A stretch of 64,000 bases of DNA from Archegozetes longisetosus (GCA_018873245.2 JAEMBT020000001.1:10264220-10328219), one strand, 5' to 3'; positions 46,907 to 59,987 are shown, numbered from the stretch's first letter. Made by a program: numbers and translations. The notes: generated from the sequence alone by a model not told the origin.

Positions 46907-47948
46907 ATATAGTTACACTTTATTTTTCTCATGTAATAAAAAGTACTTTTCGCCTTCCAAGCCTCAGATTTCAACTATTTATATGATGTGTTGAATGTAA
47001 CAAAAATTTTATTTAATATTTGACCTAAGTTTCTTAAAATAGTTATCTGATTAAAAATTAGCTTAAGTGCCTTTGATAAACTATTGAATATAAAACGAAT
47101 AATTTCTAGATGTTTTAACTATATTTTTCTTTAATAATTTCTTTAAGACATCAATCAATTTATAATCCGGTTTGCATATTGATCAATAAACTCCTGAAAA
47201 TGTTTTAACAAAGTGGAAAATGAAGCAGCGAAGATACAGATTTTCATTAACTTTTTCCATGCAAATGAAGATCATACAGCATCAATTTAAACTATTTATA
47301 TATTTTGATAAACTATTGAATATCAGTTGAATAATTTTTAAGATGTTTTAACTAGTTTTCCTTAATACTTTCTTCAAAAAGTTAATCAATTCATAGATCG
47401 ATTTGAACATTGATTAGTAAGATTACGAAAGTATTTTTAGCATAGTGAATGATAAGGTAATGAAACTACAGAAATTTATTTATTTTTCCAATATAAATAA
47501 AGATTATACAGTATCAATTTAAATTATTTATTTTTTTATTTTGACGAACTCATTAAGATATATAGTAGATATCAAATACATTATCTTGGGATCCACAAGA
47601 TTTTTATATGTGACGTGAGTTGTTAATTTCTATCCAATTACGTAAATAAAACTTACTTTTATAACAGAAAATAAGGTTCTTTAAAACTTAAAGAAAATAT
47701 ATTTTGTGTAAGACATGATATTTCGAGTAAGAAAAGTTTCAAATAATTGATCATCTCTACGATTTAATCGAAAAATACTTGTATTCATTAATTAATAACC
47801 ATATATTGAATCGCTTAAAATTGATGAATACGACCGGAGTCCATATCGATATGTTCGAGAACCACGTCGCCGACACTCCACATGAATTGATGTTAATATA
47901 AGTACAAATATTAAACTGAATATCAGTAACTTAGCTATCAATTCGGCT
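46907..47948 (+). repeat. Continuation of the duplicated segment split by the retroelement
   Basis: Together with 34585-35959 it is a near-identical direct copy of 54652-57064. Homology with the sister stops abruptly at 47948/57064, in the signal-peptide region of the C-type peptide gene, where the sister copy has been joined to inverted sequence. Confidence 0.85.
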
Positions 47949-47956
47949 ATCTTCAT
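47792..47956 (-). CDS. Small secreted peptide, subtype C, intact
   Basis: 54 residues from ATG at 47956. The signal peptide (MKIAELIAKLLIFSLIFVLI... to SIHVEC) is diverged from the other subtypes at its first residues. The mature part starts RRRGSRTYRYGLRSYSS and ends IYGY, without cysteines and without a terminal Gly. The upstream region keeps the TATA-like box and the GCATTATATTT stretch but lacks the R block, its hairpin and the TTCNNNGAA site, so control may differ. Sister copies are 57783 (plus) and the truncated 57064 (minus). Confidence 0.72.
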   Translation of the reverse strand: MKIAELIAKLLIFSLIFVLILTSIHVECRRRGSRTYRYGLRSYSSILSDSIYGY

Positions 47957-49039
47957 CACTACTTTTATTGATTCATAAGTCGTTATACTGTTTTAAATAT
48001 AATTGAAATTATCATTTAAAAACTCTGAGAGAATTAATGTCTTTTCCTTCTCTAACTTTTGACGGCTAACCTAAATATGATTGTATGTTCGTTTTTGAAG
48101 AAGCATTATATTTATAATGATATGATTTTATATGACATATGTATAACAGATAACTATATATTAATGAGTGGAAGAGACAGAACTATAATATATTTTTTCT
48201 AAAAGCGACAAAAACAAAGGGTGTATCGGGATAACGGTATCATATTCTGTGATTTAAATGAAATTTTTACATAATGTAAAGGAATGCAAATAATGATTAA
48301 TGATATAAAAATCATCGTTATACTATAACAGAAAAATGTACAATTGTGGTTTAACTAAACATCATATTAAGCGTTACAATTTTTAAACAAAATAAGGTAC
48401 ACAAATTCTGTTTTCATAATTTAAATATGTAAATTACGAGTAATAATATATACATAAAAATAAATCGCTAAAGTTTCTATTGGATATGTTTAAATGCGAA
48501 GTGTTAATATTGTGGACAAGGATTGCATGCAATTTATTGCATAAAAATTATCTCATGAAGTTTTGCCGGCGATCTCATTGCGTTGCGTCGCATCGCATGA
48601 AAATTGTACTGCTCTGGACTCAGCTTTAGGAATAGTAAGGACATATCAAATTTTTAAATTTCAAGATTAAGAGTGATGGTAATTTATAACTTGATGCATA
48701 TATTTTTCAGCTTTTTATTCTATTTTTTAGGCAATAAAATATATAGAATTTTAGATATAGAGAATTTAGGAATTAATAAATACAATTACTTCGCTGATGA
48801 CATCGAACAAACAATTAAATATTAGGAGCTTTTCTCATTTAAGATATTAAGCTCTTTACACCTTCCTTCTCTTACATAAATGTATATTTTGTTATAAATT
48901 TTAAGTTATATTTGTATAATTGGTTAGAAATAAACAATTAGTTAAACAATCAAATCTTCTTGATTTGCTAGGAAAATACATTTGATTGCTATATACGATA
49001 GAAGTTCGTAGAAATAAATAGATATAATCTTAAGACTTA

Positions 49040-50757
49040 TCAAGAGTAAATTAATGAAATTTTATCATTTCATCGATTTATATGAGAAAAATGAGGACTG
49101 ATTTGAAATTAAATTTTTCTTTGTTTATGATTCATATGGGGTTGAGTTCAAAATACAGTTCAATCTCTAGTTCGGTCTCTTCTTATATTGGTAAATCTCA
49201 AAAATATCACTTCAAGTTCTTATTAACTTCATAAGTATTTGATTTCTGATTAATTCTGACTTTTAGGGTCTGTTTTGAATAATCTAACCAAGTGTGCATT
49301 CAGAAAGTCAATAAGTGGTGTAACTTTCTCTTGAGAAGTTTGAATTTTTGATGAAACACTTGAAATGATGATTGTTTCTGAAAAGTTTCTAAAATTATTT
49401 GAATTTATGATTTCTTATCAGAGGTAAACGTCGGGGTTTGATTTCCCCTGGAAATCATAGTTTTAAAGCTATATCCTTGCAAAAAGTTCTTTTTTAAACA
49501 TAATTTCCCAGAAAATGCCTCAACAATTTTATTTTCTTGTCACTTTTTAAAAAATGAACTATAATTTTTTCGCAAGATTCGCAATATTATTAATCATCAA
49601 AACATTATATGATAAAATTCAAAACAAAATAGTTATTTGTAACTTTTTCTATGTTAGCATTGAGTTCCCAATAATTTTATTATTATTATATATATAGTGG
49701 TATAATTAAAAATTAAAATTTAAAAAGAAAACTTTGGGAACTAATAGCTAAAATAGTAATTTTTTAAATTGTTAAATACGCATATTATCAGTGTAGTTTG
49801 TTCACATTGCACATCAGTGTACATTGTTTATTTTATATTTATATTCGTCTATAGTTTCAATTTTCTTAGTAGCTTTTCTTTAACATTTTATATTTGAGTA
49901 TCTCAAACGTTTTTAAAGACTTAATGAATGTTCAAAAGCCAATAGTGTTTTAAAAGCATTAAAGTGAAAAAGCGTAGACTCTCATTCGGTTTTAAACAAC
50001 ATTTGACTTACACAGAGGTTTATAATCATTGTAGGAATAGTGACTAGATATAAATCTTTAGTATTAGTATTAGTATTAGGTTTAACTTCATATTTTGTAT
50101 TCTATAAGCCCATTAGTCTTCCGAATATTTAAAAAAAAGTAATTTTTGCCTTCCAAGCCTGGAATTTAAACTATTTATGTCATGTGTTAAATGAAACAAA
50201 AATTTTATCTAATATTTTACCTAATTTTCTTAAAATAGTTATTTGATAAAAAATTAGCTTAAGTTACCTTTGATAAACTATTGAACATGAAACAAATAGT
50301 TTCTAGATACTTTAACTATGTTTTTTTTAATAATTTCTTTAAGACATCAATGTAATTATAATTCGGTTTACATGTTAATCAATAAACTCCTGAAAATGTT
50401 TTAACACAATGGAAAACTAAGCAGCGAAAATACAGATTTTCATTAAGTTTTTCCATGCAAATGAAGATCATACAGCATCAATTTAAACTATTTATTTTTT
50501 ATTTTGATGAAATAATTAAGATATAGATACCAATTACATTTTTCTGGGATTTATGGAATTTTGTCACACGAATTGTTAATTTCTATTCAATTATATAAAT
50601 AATACTTGACTTTATAAAGAAAATAAGGTGTTTTAAAACTCAAATATAAAATATTTTCGTGGAAGAAGGATAAAGACAGCATATTTCGAATAAGAAAAGA
50701 TTCAAATAATTAATCATTTCTACGATTCAACTGATGAAATACTTGTTTTATTGAATT
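49040..50757 (-). repeat. Right arm (inner part) of the larger inverted repeat
   Basis: Mirror of 33826-35560, including an orphan R block with hairpin (49437) and TTCCCAGAA (49505-49513). Confidence 0.7.
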
Positions 50758-50940
50758 TTAACCATATCTATATCTAAATGGTCGAGAAATTCTTGAATAA
50801 CGTGGAACATAAGTCAACGGGCGAATATTTCCATATCTTCGAGGACCACGTCGCTGGCATTCCACATGACTTGATGTTAATAAAAGTACAAACATCAAAC
50901 AGAATCCTAGTAAATTAGTCATCAATTTGGTGAAATTCAT
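50758..50940 (-). CDS. Small secreted Arg/Tyr-rich peptide, subtype A, intact
   Basis: 60 residues from ATG at 50940. Signal peptide MNFTKLMTNLLGFCLMFVLL to SSHVEC. The mature part starts QRRGPRRYGNIRPLTY and ends SRPFRYRYG, like 33640 but one residue shorter near its start. TTCCGGGAA stands 278 bp upstream (51218-51226). This copy belongs to the inverted middle module. Confidence 0.85.
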   Translation of the reverse strand: MNFTKLMTNLLGFCLMFVLLLTSSHVECQRRGPRRYGNIRPLTYVPRYSRISRPFRYRYG

Positions 50941-51418
50941 CACTATTTTTCTTAAATTACAAGTTGTTATTCTGTTTTAAATATAATGGAAATTATCATT
51001 TAAAAATCATTGAGAGAACAAATATCTTTTTGTTCTCTAACTTTTGACGGCTAAACTAAATATGATTGTCTTCGTTTTTGAAGAAACGTTATATTTATAA
51101 TGATATGATTTTAACTGACAAATGTATAACAGATAACTATATATTAATGAGTGGAAGAGACAGAAATATAATTTATTTTTTTAAAAAGCTATAAGAAAAT
51201 AAAGTTTTTGTAGTATTTTCCGGGAAATTATGTTTAAAAAAGTAATTTTTGCAAGGATATAGCTCTAAAACTTTGATTTCCAGGGGAAATCAAACCCGAC
51301 GTTAGACTTTGATAAGAAATCATAAATTCAAATTATTTTAGAAACTTTTGGGAAACAATTATCATTTCAAGTGTTTCATTGAAAATTCAGACTTCTTCAG
51401 AGAAAGATACACCATGTA

Positions 51419-51915
51419 TAGGGTGACCACCTCTGGCTTGACTCATGACGGGACAAAAATATCAAAGGGGGACCCTTACATTTTTAAAAAGAAAAATGCC
51501 TCATCACAAATATTAGCTGTCAAACAATACTTTCTAATATTAAAACGTTGATAATTATTAGTTATGGTTGATTTCAAAAGTATATTCTTCTTGTAAATAG
51601 CATCTTTCAAAGGTTATTAAAAGTAAGAAATACTGGTTCATATCAGATACGTCAAGGTAGAAAAGATTGATACATTAACTTTTGATTTTAAACCATAGGT
51701 GCTCAAAACATTGAACTGGATTTCTTAATCCCTTATCATTTGTAAAATAAATTCAATATTTGAGAAATATTTTCTAAGCATATTTTTCAAAATGAAAATT
51801 GAAAAACGGGACAACTAATTGTCCCGTCGAGAGTTTTTGGTATGACGGGATTTCTGTCATTTATCTTTAAACAGACGGGACTGTGCCGTCAAAAACGGGA
51901 CGGGTAGTCACCCTA
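51419..51915. mobile_element. hAT MITE, 497 bp, with 8-bp target duplication
   Basis: Inverted ends TAGGGTGACCACC and (reverse) TAGGGTGACTACC. ACCATGTA stands at 51411-51418 and 51916-51923. It interrupts an R block: sister blocks near 33170, 55335 and 62285 run through the site without it. Inside are several GACGGGAC/GTCCCGTC repeats near the ends. Ends match the hAT family at 27403 and 17504. Confidence 0.92.
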
Positions 51916-53556
51916 ACCATGTATTGAGTTTCTGAATGCACATTTCGTTAGATTATTCAAAACAGACTCTAAAAGTCAGAAGTAATCAAAAATTAAATAC
52001 TTGTGAAGTTAATAAGAGCATAAAATATTTTTGAGGTTGAGTTTTCTCAGTATAAGAAGAGACCGAACAAGAGATTGAGCTCTATTTTGAACTCAACCGG
52101 GTATGAATTATAAGCTAAGTAAGAATTAATTTTAAATAAGCTTTCACTTTTTCTCTTATAAAGCAATTAAATTTCTTATTTTCGTTAATTTTCTCTTGAT
52201 AAGTCTTAAGATTTGATCTATTCATTTATACGACATTTTTATCATATATAGCAATCAAATGTATTTTCTTTCCGAATCAGGAAGATTTAATTGTTTATCT
52301 AATTGTTTATTTTTAATCAATTGTATAAATATAACTTAAAATTTATAACAAAATATATATTTTTGTAAAAAGGAATGCGCAAAAATCTTAATATCATATT
52401 TGAGAAAAGCTTCTAATATTTAATTGTTTGCTCGATGTCATCAGCGAAGTAATTGTATTTTCTAATTCCTAAATTCTCTATATCTAAATTTTTATTTATT
52501 TTATTGCTTAAAATTGAATTAAAAGTTGAAAAATATATGCACCAAGTTTTAATTTGCTATCACTCGTAATCTTGGCATTTAAAAATTTGACAAGACTTTT
52601 TATTCTAAAGCTGAGTCCAGAGCAGTGCAATTTTCATGCGATGCGATGCGATGCAAAGTTTCATGAGATTTTTTCATACCATAAATTGCATGCAATCCTT
52701 GTCCACAACGTTAAGGTTTCGCATTTAAACATATTCAATAGAAAGAACATTGCCGAACCCTGCCTATCATATATTTTCAAATATAATTCTTATGGAGAAC
52801 AATAAAGGATATTATTAATAAAGAATAGTCAGAAAAATTTTAACCCTAGAACGGTATTTCATGCGTCAAAATGATCTAAGGTCTATAAAAATTGTTATAA
52901 TTATTTAATGTAATTTTCAATGTTAATAATACTGATAGTATTTTCAAATGAGTATATTTAGATCGTATTGAGCATTAAATTAATTATTTAAAAGTTTTAT
53001 ATTTAAATTAAATCGTTTTTAAAGTTAGTTCTATTTGAGTTTAGGCGATAAATTTGTATATGAAATAAGTTTTCACTCAAGCCTTAAACTGATTACGTCA
53101 ACGATGACGGCACTAACAAAGTACAAAAACACGCTAACTGTTATACACCCTAACCCTTATGATAACATACTTTTCCAAATGAATCGATGGGTCAAAAAGA
53201 CACTATTTTACTGAAATCGTTAATCAAAATCGTTTTACTGTTTAAGAGTTAACTGTGGGTCGCTAAAATGTACAAAATATGAGACAGTTTATATTTGGGA
53301 GTATAGGAGTCGTTTTATGAAAAAACACATTGAAAAGCTTATAGTTAAAGATGGAGACAGAATTAAATTGTTATTTGTTTTTAGCTGTAATTATTAGAAT
53401 CAAATGCATTCTTGTGGTAGATTTTATGTCAAAATATGGTAACTTTCATTATAAACTTTACACTCACTTTTTCGGATTTTTTTGTCGCGAGGTATATAAT
53501 CCCAATGACCGATAATAAAGTTAAGTTTGATTAACAAAGCTGAGCTGAATTTGTGC

Positions 53557-53718
53557 CTAGCTTTCTTGAAAAGAATAAATTTGCACACCACATCTTGGCC
53601 ATCTACATCTCCATAGATAACCGCTTCGTTGACACTTAATTTGACTTGATGTTAGCATTAGTACAAGTATTAAACAGAACATTTGTAACTTAGTTAATAA
53701 TTTGGGGGAAAATATCAA
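53557..53718 (-). pseudogene. Small secreted peptide, subtype D, start codon lost (inverted module)
   Basis: Aligns with 31770 and 60468. The initiator position (53718) reads TTG, with an in-frame internal ATG at 53682. The signal core and mature part (SSQIKCQRSGYLWRC, RWPRCGV) are open to TAG at 53557. The internal ATG would leave a shortened but still hydrophobic leader. Confidence 0.7.
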
Positions 53719-53972
53719 TATTTTTTATTAAGTTACATGTTATTCTGTTTTAAATATAAATCGAAATGCAATTCAAGAAATAATATTGAGAATTTAAATA
53801 TTTTTTTCTCTAAATTTTAACGACTAAACTAAATATGATCGTATCTTCGTTTTTGAAGAAGCATTATATTTATATGATTTTAATTGACATGCATATAACT
53901 GATAATCATACATTCACGTATGGAAGAGAAAAAAAATTTAATTTATGTTTCCAAAAAGCGACAAAAAATAGT

Positions 53973-54161
53973 TTAGTATCCAGGAAGAATGGATCTACGA
54001 TCGGCATATACAGGAAAAGAATAGTATCGCGAACTGCATCTTCGTCGATTACACCTTGATCCCGAATAACTTCGCTGACATTCCACATTATTTAATGTTA
54101 ATATAAGTACAAGTATTAAACTGAATACCAGTAACTTATTTATCAATTTAGTGAACTTCAT
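53973..54161 (-). CDS. Small secreted Arg-rich peptide, subtype B, intact (inverted module)
   Basis: 62 residues from ATG at 54161. Signal peptide MKFTKLINKLLVFSLILVLI to NNVEC. The mature part starts QRSYSGSRCNRRRCSSRYY and continues FPVYADRRS to an altered end, SILPGY, where the other B copies end GRRYG. TTCTGGGAA lies 275 bp upstream (54436-54444). Confidence 0.8.
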   Translation of the reverse strand: MKFTKLINKLLVFSLILVLILTLNNVECQRSYSGSRCNRRRCSSRYYSFPVYADRRSILPGY

Positions 54162-55099
54162 TACTAATTTTCTTGAATCGTAAGTTGTTATTCTGTTTAA
54201 AATACAACTGAAATTATCATTTAGAAAAAAAACATTGGAAGAACAAATATTTCTCTCTAAATGTTGACGGCTAAACTAAATATGATTGTATCTTCGTTTT
54301 GAAGAAGTATTATAGTTACAACGATATGATATTAATTGACATGTGTATAGCTGATAACTATATATTAATGTGAGGACAAGAGAATATAATACTTTAATTT
54401 TTAAAATGTGATAAATAATATATTTTTGTAGTATTTTCTGGGAAATTATGTTTAAAAAAAGAAATTTTTGTAAGGATATAGCTCTAAAACTTTGATTTCC
54501 AGAGGAAATCAAACTCCGACGTTTGACTTTGATAAGAAATCATAAATTCAAACAATTTTAGAAAATTTTCAGAAACAATTATCATTTCAAGTGTTTCATC
54601 AATAAATTCAAACTTCTCAAGAGAAAGTTACAACACTTATTGAGTTTCTGATTGTTTAAAACCGAATGAGAGTCTACGCTTTTTCACTTTAATGCTTTTA
54701 AAACACTATTGGCTTTTGAACATTCATTAGGTTTTTTAATATGCTTGAGTATCTCAAATATAAAATGTTAAAGAAAAGCTTCTAAGAAAATTGAAACTAT
54801 AGACGAATATAAATATAAAATAAACAATGTACACTGATGTACAATGAGAACAAACTACACTCATAATATACATATTTTACATTTTTAAAAAATTACTATT
54901 TTACCAATTGGTTTCCAAAGTTTTCTTTTTAAATTTTAATTTATAATTATACCACTATATATATAAAACAATAAAATTATTGGGAACTCAATGCTAACAT
55001 AGAAAAAGTTACAAATAAATATTTTGTTTGGAATTTTATCATATAATGTTATGATGATTATTAATATTGCGAATATTGCGAAAAAATTATAGTTCATTT

Positions 55100-56935
55100 T
55101 TTGAAAAGTGACAAGAAAATAAAATTGTTGAGGCATTTTCTGGGAAATTATGTTTAAAAAAGAACTTTTTGCAAGGATATAGCTTTAAAACTTTGATTTC
55201 CAAGGGAAATCAAACCCGAAGTTTGCCTCTGATAAGAAATCATAAATTCAAATAATTTTAGAAACTTTTCAGAAACAATTATCATTTCAAGCACTTCATC
55301 AAAAACTCAAACTTCTGAAGAGAAAGTTACAACACTTATTGAGTTTCTGAATGCATACTTGGTTAGATTATTCAAAACAGACCCTAAAAGTCAGAATTAA
55401 TCAGAAATCAAATACTTATGAAGTTAATAAGAACTTGAAGTGATATTTTTGAGATTTATCAATATAAGAAGAGACCGAACAAGAGATTGATTTCTATTTT
55501 GAACTCAACCCAATATGAATCATAAACGAAGAAAAATTTAATTTCAAATCAGCCCTCATTTTTCTCATATAAATCGATGAAATAATAGAATTTCATTAAT
55601 TTATTCTTGATAAATCTTAAGATTATATCTATTTATTTCTACAAACTTTTATCGTATATAGCAATCAAATGTATTTTTCTTGCAAATCGGGAAGATTTAA
55701 TTGTTTAACTGATTGTTTCTCGTGAGGGTCATAATGATTGTATTATGATTTAAAATGCAAAGCAATTCGAGTGATAATAATTTACTTAACAATTGATAAA
55801 TGCATTTGTCTATAACTTCCGAGTATAAAATATTTGTATTTAATTAGATGTCCAATAGACAAAAGTTTTTCTTCTCATTAATTTAGTTCGATTAATATGT
55901 TGCTTGTTGAATTGTTACAATAATATATTTATAAATATTCTAAACCATAATATAAAATCATTAGAAATTGATGATTAGTATTAGGGTAGTTTTCTATTGA
56001 ATTAAATTTTTAACAGAATATAAAATATAGTTACACTTTATTTTTCTCATGTAATAAAAAGTACTTTTCGCCTTCCAAGCCTCAGATTTCAACTATTTAT
56101 ATGATGTGTTGAATGTAACAAAAATTTTATTTAATATTTGACCTAAGTTTCTTAAAATAGTTATCTGATTAAAAATTAGCTTAAGTGCCTTTGATAAACT
56201 ATTGAATATCAAACGAATAATTTCTAGATGTTTTAACTATATTTTTCTTTATTAGTTTCTTTAAGATATAAATTAATTCATAATTCGGTTTGCATATTGA
56301 TCAATAAACACCTGAAAATGTTTTAACACAGTGAAAAATGAAGCAGCGAAAATACAGATTTTTATTAAGTTTTTTCATGCAAATGAAGATCATACAGCAT
56401 CAATTTAAACTATTTATATATTTTGATAAACTATTGAATATCAGTTGAATAATTTTTAGATGTTTTAACTAGTTTTCCTTAATACTTTCTTCAAAAAGTT
56501 AATCAATTCATAGATCGATTTGAACTTTGATTAGTAAGATTACGAAAGTATTTTTAGCATAGTGAATGATAAGGTAATCAAACTACAAAAATTCATTTAT
56601 TTTTCCAATATAAATAAAGATTATACAGTATTAATTTAAACTATTTATTTATTTTTTATTTTGACGAACTCATTAAGATATAGATACCAAATACATTATC
56701 TTGGGATCCACAAGATATTTATATGTGACGTGAGTTGTTAATTTCTATCCAATTACATAAATTAAACTTAAAGTTTATAACAGAAAATAAGGTGTTTTAA
56801 AACTTAAAGATAATATTTATTGTGTAAGACATGATATTTCGAGTAAGAAAAGTTTCAAATAATTGATCATCTCTACGATTTAATCAAAAAATACTTGTAT
56901 TCATTAATTAATAACCATATATTTAATCGCTTAAA
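55100..56935 (+). repeat. Left arm of palindrome centred near 57.4 kb
   Basis: The reverse complement recurs at about 57930-59720, with very high identity over the inner 1.7 kb (for example around CTCGTGAGGGTCATAATGAT, in both arms). Outer parts are more diverged. Confidence 0.85.
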
Positions 56936-57064
56936 ATTGATGAATACGACCGGAGTCCATATCGATATGTTCGAGGACCACGTCGCAAACAATCCACATC
57001 AATTGATGTTAATATAAGTACAAATATTAAACAGAATATCAGTAGCTTAGTTATCAATTTGGCT
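56933..57064 (-). pseudogene. Small secreted peptide, subtype C, start removed by rearrangement
   Basis: The frame AKLITKLLIFCLIFVLI to SIDVDC, then LRRGPRTYRYGLRSYSS, is open to TAA at 56933. The first codons and the whole promoter are replaced at 57064 by an inverted block. Here the Cys-adjacent residues also differ (VDC). Confidence 0.8.
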
Positions 57065-57076
57065 CATTGAGAAAAT

Positions 57077-57892
57077 GAAATTTAAAAATTTGATATGTCC
57101 TTACTATTCCTAAAGCTGAGTCCAGAGCAGTACAATTTTCATGCGATGCGACGCAACGCAATGAGATCGCCGGCAAAACTTCATGAGATAATTTTTATGC
57201 AATAAATTGCATGCAATCCTTGTCCACAATATTAACACTTCGCATTTAAACATATCCAATAGAAACTTTAGCGATTTATTTTTATGTATATATTATTACT
57301 CGTAATTTACATATTTAAATTATGAAAACAGAATTTGTGTACCTTATTTTGTTTAAAAATTGTAACGCTTAATATGATGTTTAGTTAAACCACAATTGTA
57401 CATTTTTCTGTTATAGTATAACGATGATTTTTATATCATTAATCATTATTTGCATTCCTTTACATTATGTAAAAATTTCATTTAAATCACAGAATATGAT
57501 ACCGTTATCCCGATACACCCTTTGTTTTTGTCGCTTTTAGAAAAAATATATTATAGTTCTGTCTCTTCCACTCATTAATATATAGTTATCTGTTATACAT
57601 ATGTCATATAAAATCATATCATTATAAATATAATGCTTCTTCAAAAACGAACATACAATCATATTTAGGTTAGCCGTCAAAAGTTAGAGAAGGAAAAGAC
57701 ATTAATTCTCTCAGAGTTTTTAAATGATAATTTCAATTATATTTAAAACAGTATAACGACTTATGAATCAATAAAAGTAGTGATGAAGATAGCCGAATTG
57801 ATAGCTAAGTTACTGATATTCAGTTTAATATTTGTACTTATATTAACATCAATTCATGTGGAGTGTCGGCGACGTGGTTCTCGAACATATCG
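57077..57892 (-). repeat. Inverted copy of 47847-48665 forming the palindrome centre
   Basis: Carries the promoter and signal peptide of the C-type gene and block Q in reverse order compared with 47.8-48.7 kb. Its limits coincide with breaks in genes 56933-57064 and 57783-57914, so this is an inversion or gene-conversion tract. Confidence 0.8.
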
Positions 57893-57914
57893 ATACAGAC
57901 TTTGGTTGTATTAA
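57783..57914 (+). CDS. Small secreted peptide, subtype C, altered C-terminus
   Basis: 43 residues from ATG at 57783. Identical in leader to 47956 (MKIAELIAKLLIF, SIHVEC), with the mature part RRRGSRTYRYRLWLY. The last residues differ because homology with 47956 stops near 57892, at the edge of the inverted tract. It is open and preceded by the TATA-like box (57623-57630), so it could be made, but may be a rearrangement by-product. Confidence 0.6.
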   Translation: MKIAELIAKLLIFSLIFVLILTSIHVECRRRGSRTYRYRLWLY

Positions 57915-57929
57915 CCTATTATCCACTCA

Positions 57930-59720
57930 AGATATGATTAATAATTAATGAATACAAGTATTTTTTGATTAAATCGTAGAGATGATCAATTATTTGAAAC
58001 TTTTCTTACTCGAAATATCATGTCTTACACAATAAATATTATCTTTAAGTTTTAAAACACCTTATTTTCTGTTATAAACTTTAAGTTTAATTTATGTAAT
58101 TGGATAGAAATTAACAACTCACGTCACATATAAATATCTTGTGGATCCCAAGATAATGTATTTGGTATCTATATCTTAATGAGTTCGTCAAAATAAAAAA
58201 TAAATAAATAGTTTAAATTAATACTGTATAATCTTTATTTATATTGGAAAAATAAATGAATTTTTGTAGTTTGATTACCTTATCATTCACTATGCTAAAA
58301 ATACTTTCGTAATCTTACTAATCAAAGTTCAAATCGATCTATGAATTGATTAACTTTTTGAAGAAAGTATTAAGGAAAACTAGTTAAAACATCTAAAAAT
58401 TATTCAACTGATATTCAATAGTTTATCAAAATATATAAATAGTTTAAATTGATGCTGTATGATCTTCATTTGCATGAAAAAACTTAATAAAAATCTGTAT
58501 TTTCGCTGCTTCATTTTTCACTGTGTTAAAACATTTTCAGGTGTTTATTGATCAATATGCAAACCGAATTATGAATTAATTTATATCTTAAAGAAACTAA
58601 TAAAGAAAAATATAGTTAAAACATCTAGAAATTATTCGTTTGATATTCAATAGTTTATCAAAGGCACTTAAGCTAATTTTTAATCAGATAACTATTTTAA
58701 GAAACTCAGGTAAAATATTGAATAAAATTTTTGTTTCATTCATCACTTCATATAAATAGTTGAAATCTGAGGCTGGGAAGGCGAAAAGTACTTTTTATTA
58801 CATGAGAAAAATAAAGTGTAATTATATTTTATATTATGTTAAAAATTTAATTCAATAGAAAACTACCCTAATACTAATCATCAATTTCTTATCATTTTAT
58901 ATTATGGTTTAGAATATTTATGAATATATTATTGTAACAATTCAACAAGCAACATATTAATCGAACTAAATTAATGAGAAGAAAAACTTTTGTCTATTGG
59001 ACATCTAATTAAATACAAATATTTTATACTCGGAAGTTATAGACAAATGCATTTATCAATTGTTAAGTAAATTATTATCACTCGAATTGCTTTGCATTTT
59101 AAATTATAATACAATCATTATGACCCTCACGAGAAACAATCAGTTAAACAATTAAATCTTCCCGATTTGCAAGAAAAATACATTTGATTGCTATATACGA
59201 TAAAATTTTGTAGAAATAAATAGATATAATCTTGAGACTTATTAAGAGTAAATTGATTAAATTCGATCATTTTATCGATTTATATGAGAAAAATGAGGGC
59301 TGATTTAAAATTAAATTTTTCTTCGTTTATGATTCATATTGGGTTGAGTTCAAAATAGAGCTCAATCTCTTGTTCGGTCTCTTCTTATATTGACAAATCT
59401 CAAAAATATCACTTCAAGCTCTTATTAGCTTCATAAGTATTTGATTTCGAATTACTTCTAACTTTTAGCGTCTATTTTGAATAATCTAATTAAGTGTGCA
59501 TTCAGAAAGTCAATAAGTGATGTAACTTTCTCTTGAGAAGTTTTAATTTTTTGTTGAAGTGCTTGAAATGATAATTGTTTCTGAAAAGTTTCTAAAATTA
59601 TTTGAATTTATGATTCCTTATCAAAGTCAAACGTCGGGTTTTGATTTCTCCTGGAAATCAAAGTTTTAGAATTATAACCTCACAAAAATAATTTTTAAAG
59701 TAATTTCCCGGAAAATACCA
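57930..59720 (-). repeat. Right arm of palindrome centred near 57.4 kb
   Basis: Reverse complement of about 55100-56935; the outer end passes into an R block leading to the B gene at 59988. Confidence 0.85.
59705..59713. promoter_or_regulatory. TTCCCGGAA palindrome upstream of the B gene at 59988
   Basis: 275 bp ahead of the ATG, the same spacing as in the B copy at 31315. Role inferred. Confidence 0.35.
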
Positions 59721-59987
59721 CAAAAGTTATATTTTGTATCACTCTTTAAAAAATAAAGTATAAATACTCTCTTTTCCTTACATTAATATATAGTTATCTG
59801 CTACACACAAGTCAATTAATATCATATCGTTGTAAGTATAATGCTTCTTCAAAACGAAGATACTATCATATTTGGTTTAGCCGTCAAAACTTGAAGAGAA
59901 ATATTTGTTCTTTCAATGTTTTTTCTAAGTGATAATTTCAGTTATATTCAAAGCAGAATAACAACTTATGATTCAAGAAGAGTAGTA

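Larger units (their letters stand above)
54652..57064 (+). repeat. Direct copy of 34585-35959 plus 46907-47948 (empty-site copy)
   Basis: Near-identical to the segment at 34.6-48.0 kb with the retroelement removed. It joins abruptly at 54652 to an R block truncated after GAGTTTCTG, and at 57064 to inverted sequence. Confidence 0.88.
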
